Shown here: positions 24,928 to 32,804 of the stretch, one piece after another | How the letters are laid out: each line of letters begins with the position of its first letter | How positions within the stretch are numbered: the first letter of the stretch is position 1 | Assembly: GCF_016213215.1 (NCBI RefSeq) | Contig: NZ_JACRAW010000008.1 | Span: forward strand, 123,697 to 187,696 | Direction: 5' to 3' | Source of the DNA: Bradyrhizobium sp. | GTDB lineage: Bacteria; Pseudomonadota; Alphaproteobacteria; Rhizobiales; Xanthobacteraceae | DNA: 64,000 nucleotides | Position numbers and translations under genes: made by a program | The notes under the pieces: generated by a model | The model's database searches: none | Told to the model about the DNA's origin: nothing | The model's input: the letters and a program-made list of their open reading frames with translations, nothing else

Positions 24928-26209
24928 CTAATCTGCTGTGCCGGACTTGGCGGCTGACTGCTGGCCGTTCTCTTGCTGGCGCGACAAGCCTAGGCCCTGG
25001 CGGTCCTCAACCCGAGCCGCAATCCGATCCTGCGGGTCGAAGGTAGATCGCTCGATAGTGGAATCGAGATGACCTAGGTAGGTACGCACCAACCTTGCAC
25101 GCTCGCCGCCGACGCAGCCGGCAAGTTCGACCAGGGCCGAACGCAAGCGCCGCATCACCTGAATAGAGGTCGATCCGAATTGGCGAATTTCGTCGAACGC
25201 GAGTGCGAGGAAGTCATCCCATGTCGGCATCCGATAGATGACCCGCAGGATGCCTTGCCCATCGAACGCATGACAAGTCTCGAGATCGCACTTGGCCAGC
25301 CGTCGCAATAAGTCCTCGATCTGGTCGATCGCCTGCACGGCCGTTGTCGGGTCGTTGATCGCCGGAGACAGCGCCTTGATCGCAATGTCGACCAGCAGTC
25401 GCAATGAATTTCGGATCCTGCTCGAACGTGCGCTGGTCTCCCAGATGAATGCACCCCTTGAGCCGTTTCTCCGAGAGCCCAGTCTTTCCGTGAAGTCGCA
25501 GGATGGCGCTATCCTCAATCAGAGTGTCGCCGACGGCACACTCCACGACGATGACGCCGTCGATGTCATGGGCATAGTCGACCACTCTTTCGATGTCGAT
25601 CGAGGTTACCGCTCGCGGCTTTCCCTCGTGCCTGATGATAAGTGCCGCTTCGGATTGCAGCCGCAGCTGGTCTGGCCCGCGCTTGCCTGATGTCGACCAT
25701 CGCACGGCATGGTAGGTGCTGCGAATCACTTCCCTGCCGGTATCTCCCGGGATATGGAGCACGCGCATGATCTGACGATTGTTCAGCCGCTCTACTAGCT
25801 GCGACAGCATAAGCACGCTTGCAATCAGCATCCCTGCGACCACAATCCCCGAAACCAGCGGCACTCCGGGCGTATCCGTGCGATCGATCCAGGCCAGCGT
25901 GGCGAGGCTATACATGAACGTCGCCACGAACATGCCCAGGGAATGAAACAGCAGCCGATCGCGCGCAAACCAGACAACCAGTCGCGGCGAATAGACGATG
26001 GCATTGAATTGGACGAGGACGAAAGCGATCGAGAACACGATGCCCGTAAGCGCCATCATGCCCGATGCCACCGAGGACAGATACGCCTGGGCTGAGGAGG
26101 TCGATAGATTGAGGCTATACCCGAAGAAAGCAGTCTCAAGACGCGGCACGACGAAGCCGCCCACAACACTTCCAACTGCATAGAAAGTCGGTATCAGCCA
26201 GAGCTGCAT
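24928..26209 (-). pseudogene. DUF2254 membrane protein, split by a frameshift
   Basis: From ATG 26209 (GGAGAGGG upstream) the frame encodes an N-terminal membrane region with four hydrophobic segments and the soluble stretch ending LGDQRTFEQDPKF. The DUF2254 sequence then continues in another frame as LRLLVDIAIKALSPAINDPT and runs to 24928. The switch lies at about 25404-25411 (AAATTCATTGCGA on the minus strand). A single extra base, or two missing ones, explains it. Either the gene is recently broken or the assembly has an error, since both halves remain well conserved. A weak FixK-like site (TTGA-N6-TCGA, 26260-26273) lies 51 bp upstream. Confidence 0.75.
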
Positions 26210-26259
26210 GTTGCCCTCTCCACGCATCGATCATCATTTCACATTCGGGATGCCTTCGG

Positions 26260-26273
26260 TTGACTCACGTCGA
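26260..26273. promoter_or_regulatory. Weak FixK-like site upstream of the DUF2254 gene
   Basis: TTGACTCACGTCGA matches seven of the eight fixed positions and lies 51 bp before the DUF2254 start, in line with the perfect boxes elsewhere in the region. Confidence 0.35.
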
Positions 26274-26334
26274 ACCAGCGCGTTTCGGGAGCTCAAGCGA
26301 CCTCGTGGCTTTCGCAGCGTGGGGGCGCTGGATC

Positions 26335-26625
26335 TCAGTAACACCGGGTGACGACGCGGCCATACGCGTCCACGACCTGCGCACAGCCTGCAGCTCCGTA
26401 CGCGACGGCGCCCGCCGTCGCGGCTGCTCCGACAGCCACAGCCCGACGCGTGGTTCGGCGCGCAACGCCGGCGTAGCTCATCGGCGTCAACGGACGGCCC
26501 ACCCGCGCCTCGGCGGACGAAACCGCTGCACCACCGGAGAGCAGGTCCTCACTGCAGATCAGAGCTGCGGACATCGTGGCGATCGCAGCAGCAAAAGTGA
26601 AGGTCTTGCGGATTGAGCGGCTCAT
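26335..26625 (-). CDS. Small exported Ala-rich protein
   Basis: 96 residues. A signal-like N-terminus (MSRSIRKTFTFAAAIATMSAALI) is followed by a polar stretch, then an Ala/Gly/Val-rich segment AVGAAATAGAVAYGAAGCAQVV, which could be a glycine-zipper-like membrane element. No family recognised. It overlaps the stop of the DUF2092 gene by ATGA (26622-26625), so it is translationally coupled and likely acts in the same envelope process. Confidence 0.65.
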   Translation of the reverse strand: MSRSIRKTFTFAAAIATMSAALICSEDLLSGGAAVSSAEARVGRPLTPMSYAGVARRTTRRAVAVGAAATAGAVAYGAAGCAQVVDAYGRVVTRCY

Positions 26626-27428
26626 TTCTTGCCTCCTACAAACGGAACGCCTGCGGGCACTTCATCAAAATCGCGCAGGGCTTCGACCGGGATCTTCTTT
26701 GCCTCGTTCGGCGCCTTGAAAGCGAAAGCGCTGGCGTCCCCCGGCACCTCGGACTTCCACTCCTTGATCCTGACCGTGTACTGCGGAGCGCCGGTCACCG
26801 TCTTGCTCGTGATCACATATTTCCTCGGTATCGTCCGCGCTCCCGTCTCCACCCAGATCTGCCAATCCACTTCCGGCGTACGGAACGCGAGATGCTCGCA
26901 CTCTACGCCGTCCACCATACCTTGGCCGATGTGCTTGGCATCGACAGCGTCGGTCATCAGCGTATCGAACGAGTTCGCAACCAGCAGGTCCGTCCCGGGC
27001 ATTGCGGTGCCCAGGCGACCCTGAAGCTCGTCAAAAACCCGGTCGATCGAGCCGGATGTCTGCTCCTGAACGTACAGGTTCGTGTTGTGACCGAATAACG
27101 TAACCGTCTTCCCGTCATAGACGAGCTCGACATCGGCGTAGCCGCCTGTGCGGCGAATACGCATCTTATCGGGTCGGTTTAGAACCACCTGCCCGGAACT
27201 GGTGAATTGTATCTTCTGCAATTCGGTTGTGATGACTTCGATATCGCTGTCGAAGGTGACCGCGATCGTGTTCTGGCCGCCGACAAAGTCGGACATCGCC
27301 TTGAGTATCTTGGTGGCATCATCCGCTCGCGCCGTCGCACAGAGCGATAACGCCAGCCCACCGGTCATGGCACACTTGCCCAGCCAGGACATGCTTCGGG
27401 ACGTCCATTGAGCTAGATCTGTACTCAT
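26622..27428 (-). CDS. DUF2092 family periplasmic protein (LolA/LolB-like fold)
   Basis: 268 residues from ATG 27428. AGGGAGG eight bases upstream decides against the longer frame to 27503, which would run through the FixK box. A signal peptide ends near ATARA. The mature part has FTSSGQVVLNRPDKMRIRRT, LVYDGKTVTLFG and NLYVQEQ, typical of DUF2092, a family related to lipoprotein carriers. It may bind a lipid or lipoprotein in the periplasm; no partner is evident. A perfect FixK box lies 54 bp upstream. Confidence 0.82.
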   Translation of the reverse strand: MSTDLAQWTSRSMSWLGKCAMTGGLALSLCATARADDATKILKAMSDFVGGQNTIAVTFDSDIEVITTELQKIQFTSSGQVVLNRPDKMRIRRTGGYADVELVYDGKTVTLFGHNTNLYVQEQTSGSIDRVFDELQGRLGTAMPGTDLLVANSFDTLMTDAVDAKHIGQGMVDGVECEHLAFRTPEVDWQIWVETGARTIPRKYVITSKTVTGAPQYTVRIKEWKSEVPGDASAFAFKAPNEAKKIPVEALRDFDEVPAGVPFVGGKK

Positions 27429-27482
27429 CGTCATCGCCTCCCTTACGCAGCCCCCAAGATCGCCGATCGACATATGATCAGG

Positions 27483-27496
27483 TTGATCCACATCAA
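27483..27496. promoter_or_regulatory. FixK-type box upstream of the DUF2092 gene
   Basis: TTGATCCACATCAA, perfect TTGA-N6-TCAA, 54 bp before ATG 27428. Confidence 0.8.
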
Positions 27497-27558
27497 GCAT
27501 CATTCAAATACATGACCTGACACACGAAAGCCGCAGATCGGGCATGCGTGCCGCGCAG

Positions 27559-27969
27559 TCACAGCCTGCACCGGCTGTATCTCAGCGTCATGTCTGGAAT
27601 GTCCGGGAAATTTCGAACGATCGTATCGTCATCGAGTACCTTCAGATTGAATCTCACGCTTTGACTCATAACCGAGGTCGCACAGGATGCCGCCAGCTCG
27701 ATGTTATCTCCTTCCTGCTTACGCGAACTGATCGTGCACTTTGCTGTCCTGCCTCTGATCCGTTTCCCGTCGATCACAAAACCGGACCCGAAAAGGTCAG
27801 AGAGCTCGGCAAACACGATTGCATTGCCCTTCTTGGTGAAAACCCGGCTGCAGAGATCTTGCTGTGACGCCCAGGCACCGGATAGCTCAAATGCAAACCC
27901 ACTGGCCGGCACCAGCGTGACCGCAGAAAGGACCATTATCGCTAGTCTCATCAACCTCATGCAAAACAT
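27559..27969 (-). CDS. Exported protein of unknown function
   Basis: 136 residues. A signal peptide (MRLMRLAIMVLSAVTLVPASGFA) precedes FELSGAWASQQDLCSRVFTKKGN, a beta-rich domain with three further cysteines and a C-terminal LRYSRCRL. The layout recalls small lipocalin-like periplasmic proteins, but I do not recognise the family. It lies 82 bp downstream of the HlyD gene in the same direction and could be the tail of that operon. No FixK box of its own is seen. Confidence 0.65.
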   Translation of the reverse strand: MFCMRLMRLAIMVLSAVTLVPASGFAFELSGAWASQQDLCSRVFTKKGNAIVFAELSDLFGSGFVIDGKRIRGRTAKCTISSRKQEGDNIELAASCATSVMSQSVRFNLKVLDDDTIVRNFPDIPDMTLRYSRCRL

Positions 27970-28051
27970 CGCTGTTCTCCGAAATCAAAAACAACGGCTT
28001 CAGGGGCGAGCGTAATGACTCTCGCCTGGTCGCTGAATTGAGACCACCTGC

Positions 28052-29290
28052 TCAGTGACCTCCAAATACCAGCGCTTTCAACGGCAACACTGTGGCTTGC
28101 AGACGAAGCACGAGGGCGTGGACAAGAGCGACCGTATCCACGAGGTGCAAATAGACCCGCTTCAGGGATCCGGTGTCCTTCGACAGAATTTCATCGTGGT
28201 GGTTCGAATAGACGTTGGCGATGCAGCTGCTACCCGGGGGGACGTCATCGAGAACGCCAGGATAGAGCGGCTCGAGGAAAGCCAGGACGGTGCCGGGCGG
28301 TCCGATCTTCGACAGATCGGTGAGTTGATTGGTTTGAAGGATCTGGCCCGCAGCGATAACGTCCTGCACTCTCGTCACCACGAGGGGAATGATGGTCATC
28401 GGCTTGCTGATGCAGGTCGCTTCGGCGGCCATCCCGACCTTCAGCACCTGTGCTTCGATCTGGTTGAATCCCGCCAACAGGCGGTCCTCGCCTGCGCCGG
28501 CGGGAATGAGAATGCCGGCGGCCCTGGTCACTGGCGCAGGCTGCACCAGGTCACCGACACGAAGGACGAACTGATCAACCCGACCGTCGACACTGGCATA
28601 GGTTGTCATCTTTTCGAGTTCGACCGTTGCCGCGGCAAGCTCCGCCTGGGCGCTCGCCTTCTGTGCCGGCAGCACCGAAACAACACGTGTCTCTACAGAC
28701 TCCTTGGCTGCGGCAGCGGAATCCACCGCTCCCTGTCGCGTCGCCACCAACGTCTGCAGTTTCTCGATTTCTCGCGCCGCCACGATATCCGGATTACGCT
28801 GCTGAAGCTGTGTCTTCGTGCGCAACTCATCGAGAGCCTGTTCATAGGCTCCCTTGGCCTCGGAAAGCTTGCCCTCACTGCTCAGGACATCCGCTTTGGC
28901 AGTCGCCATCGCCGCGTCGACCTCGGCGATCCGGGCGCGCGCCGTCTCCACGGCCGCCTGCTGCCTGGTGGTGTCCATCTTGAACAGAGGGTCGCCCTTC
29001 TTCACCATGTCATTATAGCCGACATAGACCGCCTCTACCCGCCCTCCGATCTCAGGGAAGATCGAAATGGTCCGAAACAGCGAATTTACGTTGGTCGAGG
29101 AGGGATGGTGGTAAAGGACGATCGTGATGAGAAGCACCGTCAGGATGAGGCACAGCGTGATGCCCCAGCGGAGCTCGTACCAGACCGAGAAGAGCGTGAT
29201 TTCATAACCGATGCGCTTGCCCTGCACGTAGCGCCGGACCAGATAATCCGGCAGCAGGGTCAGCATCGAGCACAGCATCAGCTCAAGCAT
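28052..29290 (-). CDS. HlyD-family membrane fusion protein (YiaV-like)
   Basis: 412 residues from ATG 29290, which overlaps the DUF3302 stop by eight bases; the longer frame to 29332 is out of keeping with the pair. One membrane segment lies near 38-60. The periplasmic part has the half-motif FPEIGGRVEAVYVGYNDMVKKGD, a long coiled coil and a second lipoyl half (TYASVDGRVDQFVLRVGD). Adaptors of this type bridge inner-membrane pumps to the outer membrane. Pairing with DUF3302 matches the E. coli YiaV/YiaW pair, so function may be envelope-related rather than drug export. No pump gene is adjacent. Confidence 0.85.
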   Translation of the reverse strand: MLELMLCSMLTLLPDYLVRRYVQGKRIGYEITLFSVWYELRWGITLCLILTVLLITIVLYHHPSSTNVNSLFRTISIFPEIGGRVEAVYVGYNDMVKKGDPLFKMDTTRQQAAVETARARIAEVDAAMATAKADVLSSEGKLSEAKGAYEQALDELRTKTQLQQRNPDIVAAREIEKLQTLVATRQGAVDSAAAAKESVETRVVSVLPAQKASAQAELAAATVELEKMTTYASVDGRVDQFVLRVGDLVQPAPVTRAAGILIPAGAGEDRLLAGFNQIEAQVLKVGMAAEATCISKPMTIIPLVVTRVQDVIAAGQILQTNQLTDLSKIGPPGTVLAFLEPLYPGVLDDVPPGSSCIANVYSNHHDEILSKDTGSLKRVYLHLVDTVALVHALVLRLQATVLPLKALVFGGH

Positions 29291-29768
29291 GGATGGTGCC
29301 CTTCTTGCTCTTGCGTTCCGGCGCGGCATCATCGGAAACTGGGCCGCCGGGTTGAGGCTGCCCCTCGATCGGTGTCTTTGGCATCTCCTCGCCCGAATCC
29401 GATGTCTTGAGAGTTGCGGGAGCCTGCTGCCTCGCGATCGCTTCCACGGCAGTTACGACCCGCTTAACGGGCGTGGAAAAATCCGGGATATCGATGAAGG
29501 CCAGCAGCAAAGCGGCGACCCAGAACACGTGCTCGTGCGAGAGCAGCGCGAGCAGGCCAAGTATCGCGACGATATCGAACTGAACCTTCTTCGATTTGTG
29601 CGCCACTCGCTCCGGCAGCGAATGGATCGTCAAAAAGATGACCCCCAGGCCGATAACGCACAACAGGACAAACACTGCCACGACATTAAACAACGTGTCG
29701 GTGTCGCCGGGCGCCGTAATAAAGAACGGAAGGTCGTGCGTCGCTACTGGGTTAGGCTGTGCTGCCAC
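29283..29768 (-). CDS. DUF3302 inner-membrane protein (YiaW-like)
   Basis: 161 residues with two membrane segments (FNVVAVFVLLCVIGLGVIFL and one near residue 70-90), separated by HSLPERVAHKSKKVQ, followed by a polar Pro-rich tail. This matches DUF3302 proteins, which are usually shorter; the tail of about 60 residues is an extension. It is directly upstream of, and overlaps, the HlyD gene, as yiaW and yiaV do in E. coli. It likely forms an envelope complex with that adaptor. Confidence 0.75.
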   Translation of the reverse strand: MAAQPNPVATHDLPFFITAPGDTDTLFNVVAVFVLLCVIGLGVIFLTIHSLPERVAHKSKKVQFDIVAILGLLALLSHEHVFWVAALLLAFIDIPDFSTPVKRVVTAVEAIARQQAPATLKTSDSGEEMPKTPIEGQPQPGGPVSDDAAPERKSKKGTIHA

Positions 29769-29809
29769 GGCACACTCCTTTCTCAGGCAACCGGTCTCCC
29801 GGTGCCCGC

Positions 29810-30601
29810 TCAGTCGATAATATGATAGCCGCCATCGATATAGATCGTATCACCGGTGATGAGCTTCGCACCATCCAGAGCCAGGAACGCCACGGCCTTG
29901 CCGACGTCGTCGATGCTGACGAGGCTGCGGGCGGGAGCCTTGGCCTGCGCCTTCGCCATCAGTTCATCAAACTCAGGGATGCCTGAAGCGGCGCGCGTGG
30001 CGAGCGGACCGGGCGAAATCGCGTGGACCCGGATGCCTTTGGGGCCGACTTCGGCGGCGACGTAGCGAACCGCACATTCGAGAGCCGCCTTCGCAACGCC
30101 CATGATGTTGTAGTTTTCCACCACTTTTTGGCTTCCGAAATAGGTCATCGTAAACATCGTCCCACCGTTCTTCATCAACGGCTCCGCCAGATGTGCCATG
30201 CGGATAAAGGACCAGCACGAGACGTCCATCGTTGCGAGAAAGCCGTCTCGCTCAACGTCGATCACCCGTCCGTGCAGCGCCGCCTTGGGAGAAAAGGCGA
30301 TCGAGTGAACGAGGAAATCGAGTTCGCCCCACTCCTTCGCAATCCTGTCAAATACGGCCTCGGTCTGCCCGGCCGTCATGACATCGAGCGGCATGAAGAT
30401 CGGTGCCTCGAGCTCGAGGACGAGCGGCTCGACGTGTTTCTTCGCCTTTTCGTTAAGATACGTGACGGCGAGGTCGGCGCCGAGCGCGCGAAATGCCTTG
30501 GCGCAGCCCCACGCGATCGACTGATCATTGGCGATGCCGACGATCAAGCCCTTTCGTCCCTTAAGGGCGACCTTGGTCTCTGGGAAGGTTGGAATGGTCA
30601 T
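29810..30601 (-). CDS. fabI: Enoyl-[acyl-carrier-protein] reductase (NADH), FabI type
   Basis: 263 residues of the atypical SDR family. The N-terminal [15 protein letters not shown] is the FabI nucleotide site. The active site shows Y-x6-K (YNIMGVAK). The C-terminal [15 protein letters not shown] and [14 protein letters not shown] are standard. FabI catalyses the last reduction of fatty-acid elongation. This copy starts by ATGA overlap with the acetate kinase stop (30598-30601), so it is coupled to a fermentation operon rather than to fatty-acid genes. It may be a second copy serving low-oxygen metabolism or redox balance. Confidence 0.9.
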   Translation of the reverse strand: MTIPTFPETKVALKGRKGLIVGIANDQSIAWGCAKAFRALGADLAVTYLNEKAKKHVEPLVLELEAPIFMPLDVMTAGQTEAVFDRIAKEWGELDFLVHSIAFSPKAALHGRVIDVERDGFLATMDVSCWSFIRMAHLAEPLMKNGGTMFTMTYFGSQKVVENYNIMGVAKAALECAVRYVAAEVGPKGIRVHAISPGPLATRAASGIPEFDELMAKAQAKAPARSLVSIDDVGKAVAFLALDGAKLITGDTIYIDGGYHIID

Positions 30602-31812
30602 GGCGTCCTCGCGGTGCTTGATTGAGCCGTTGATCCTTCTTGCAACAGCGACAGGGTGTGGCGCGCAATCATCAGTTCTTCGTCGGTCGGCACGACATAG
30701 ACCGGCACGCGGCTATCGGATCGTGAAATCTTCGTTCTGTTGTCGGCGTTGGCGGCTGCGTCGAGGGACACCCCGAGCCAGCTCAGCCTGCTGGCAATGG
30801 CCGCCCGGATCTTCGGCGAGTTCTCACCGATCCCGGCCGTAAACACGAACGCATCGACGCCCTGCAAAGCGGCAGCCAGCATCCCGGCATTCAATCCAAC
30901 CCGGTAGACGAAATAGTCCACGGCAAAGGCTGCGCGCGGGTCGCTGTTCTCCTGCAGTTCCCGCATGTCGTTGCTGATGCCCGAGAGCCCTTTGAGGCCG
31001 CATTCCCGGTAAAGGAAATCCTGCAACTGGGCCGGTGACATCCCCTTCTCCGAGATCAGATAGAGCACGACACCCGGATCGAGTTGACCGGGCCGCGTAC
31101 CCATCGGCAGGCCGTCGAGCGCCGTAAACCCGAGCGTGCTTTCGACGCTCCGCCCATGCTCGAGAGCACACATCGAAGCGCCACTCCCCAGATGCGCGAC
31201 AATCACGCGTTTGGCAGCAATCTCAGGAGCAACCTGCGGCAGCGCGCTGGCGATATATTCATAGGAAAGACCATGGAAGCCGTACCGGCGCACGCCCTCC
31301 TCATAGAGGCTGACGGGCAAGGCGTAGTGATCGGCAAGCGCGCTATGCCCGCGATGGAAGGCCGTGTCGAAACACGCTACCTGCGGCAAAGAGGGCATAC
31401 TGGCCAGAATCGACCGCATCGGCGCGAGGTTATAAGGTTGATGAAGCGGCGCCAGCGGGATATAGCGCTCGAGTCGGTGCAAGACACTAGCGGTTACCCG
31501 TACGGGCCGGCTGTAGTCCGGCCCGCCATGGACAACCCGATGTCCGATCGCGATCGGATCGATGCGCAGCTCCTCGCGAAGCCATGCGCCTGCCGTCGCA
31601 AGGGCTGCTGCAACGTCGCGGAGCTTGTCGTTCTCATAGGTACGGTCGACCAGGACGGCACGGTTGGCCCCGGTCGCCCGCAATCGCGGGCGGCTACCGA
31701 TCCCATCAACCTGGCCTCGAACCTCCCGCTTCAATGCGCCATTTGGCTCCAGGGCAAACACCTGGAACTTTACGCTCGAAGAGCCGGCATTCGTGACCAG
31801 GATTGTATCCAT
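30598..31812 (-). CDS. ackA: Acetate/propionate kinase
   Basis: 404 residues from ATG 31812 ([19 protein letters not shown]); the frame is open to 31884 but those residues precede the conserved start. Family signatures are [40 protein letters not shown] and GIGENS. The enzyme transfers phosphate between an acyl phosphate and ADP, giving ATP by substrate-level phosphorylation. It lies 11 bp after the phosphotransacylase gene and is coupled to fabI, inside the operon that starts with DUF3141 and a FixK box. Confidence 0.93.
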   Translation of the reverse strand: MDTILVTNAGSSSVKFQVFALEPNGALKREVRGQVDGIGSRPRLRATGANRAVLVDRTYENDKLRDVAAALATAGAWLREELRIDPIAIGHRVVHGGPDYSRPVRVTASVLHRLERYIPLAPLHQPYNLAPMRSILASMPSLPQVACFDTAFHRGHSALADHYALPVSLYEEGVRRYGFHGLSYEYIASALPQVAPEIAAKRVIVAHLGSGASMCALEHGRSVESTLGFTALDGLPMGTRPGQLDPGVVLYLISEKGMSPAQLQDFLYRECGLKGLSGISNDMRELQENSDPRAAFAVDYFVYRVGLNAGMLAAALQGVDAFVFTAGIGENSPKIRAAIASRLSWLGVSLDAAANADNRTKISRSDSRVPVYVVPTDEELMIARHTLSLLQEGSTAQSSTARTP

Positions 31813-31823
31813 GATGATCCCCG

Positions 31824-32789
31824 TCAGGCTGCTACTGGGTGCAAGCGACGGCGGGCATCGGCGTACAGAACGGCTACGGCGCAAGATGCCATTCGCGCCC
31901 GCACGGAATCGGCACGTGAAGTGAGCACAATCGGAACCCGGGCGCCAAGCACGATGCCCGCACTATCCGCCTTGGCGAGATATGCGAGATTCTTTGCCAG
32001 CATGTTGCCGGCCTCGAGATCCGGCACGACCAGGATCTGCGCGCGGCCCGCCACTGGCGACTTGATCCCCTTGATCCGCGCCGCTTCTTCGTCGATGGCG
32101 TTATCGAACGCCAGCGGACCGTCGAGCACGCCGCCCGTGATCTGCCCGCGTTCAGCCATCTTGCAGAGCGCCGCAGCCTCGATAGTCGACGGAATTTTCG
32201 CCGTCACGTTCTCGACCGCCGACAGAATGGCCACTCTCGGAGTGCCAGTGACCGTTTGGGTGTACAGATCGATGGCGTTCTGGACGATGTCGCGCTTGCA
32301 ATCCAGATCGGGAAATATGTTGATCGCTGCATCGGTGATGAAGAGCGTCTCCGCATAGGTCGGCACATCCATGATGAAGACGTGGCTGATCCGCCGTTCC
32401 GTCCGCAGCCCTGTGCCTTTCGCCGTGACGCTGCGCATCAGTTCGTCGGTATGGAGGCTGCCTTTCATCAGCAGCTCGCCTTTTCCTTCATGGATCAGTT
32501 CGACCGCCCTCGCCGCGGCTGCCTCGCTGGGCGACGCTTCAACGATCTCGAATCCCGCGATGTTCAAGCCGAATTTGGCAGCCGTCTCCCTGATCTTGGC
32601 CGTTGGACCGACCAGCGTCGGCTCGATGAGTCCGGCTTCGGCCGCCTCGCAAACGCCGCGCAACGAGGTTTCATCACACGGATAGACGACAATGGTTGCC
32701 GCTGGCGGTACCTGCTTCGCAGCGGCGATCAAGCGCCCATACTTCGCGTGGGACTGGACCGCCGCACTCTCTTTCGTTTTGGCGCTCAT
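31824..32789 (-). CDS. Phosphate acetyl/butyryltransferase
   Basis: 321 residues, the size and pattern of the PTA/PTB family's short members: [62 protein letters not shown] and [15 protein letters not shown]. It converts acyl-CoA and phosphate to acyl phosphate and CoA. Followed by acetate kinase it completes an ATP-yielding module. Lack of the long N-terminal domain of some Pta proteins makes a broader acyl preference (acetyl to butyryl) possible. It lies 15 bp after DUF3141. Confidence 0.88.
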   Translation of the reverse strand: MSAKTKESAAVQSHAKYGRLIAAAKQVPPAATIVVYPCDETSLRGVCEAAEAGLIEPTLVGPTAKIRETAAKFGLNIAGFEIVEASPSEAAAARAVELIHEGKGELLMKGSLHTDELMRSVTAKGTGLRTERRISHVFIMDVPTYAETLFITDAAINIFPDLDCKRDIVQNAIDLYTQTVTGTPRVAILSAVENVTAKIPSTIEAAALCKMAERGQITGGVLDGPLAFDNAIDEEAARIKGIKSPVAGRAQILVVPDLEAGNMLAKNLAYLAKADSAGIVLGARVPIVLTSRADSVRARMASCAVAVLYADARRRLHPVAA

Positions 32790-32804
32790 TTCGATGGTTC
32801 TCCC

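Noticed and set aside
28055..29410. 451-codon plus-strand frame over the HlyD gene
   Set aside because: It mirrors the HlyD frame and has shadow composition; the minus frame has clear adaptor motifs.
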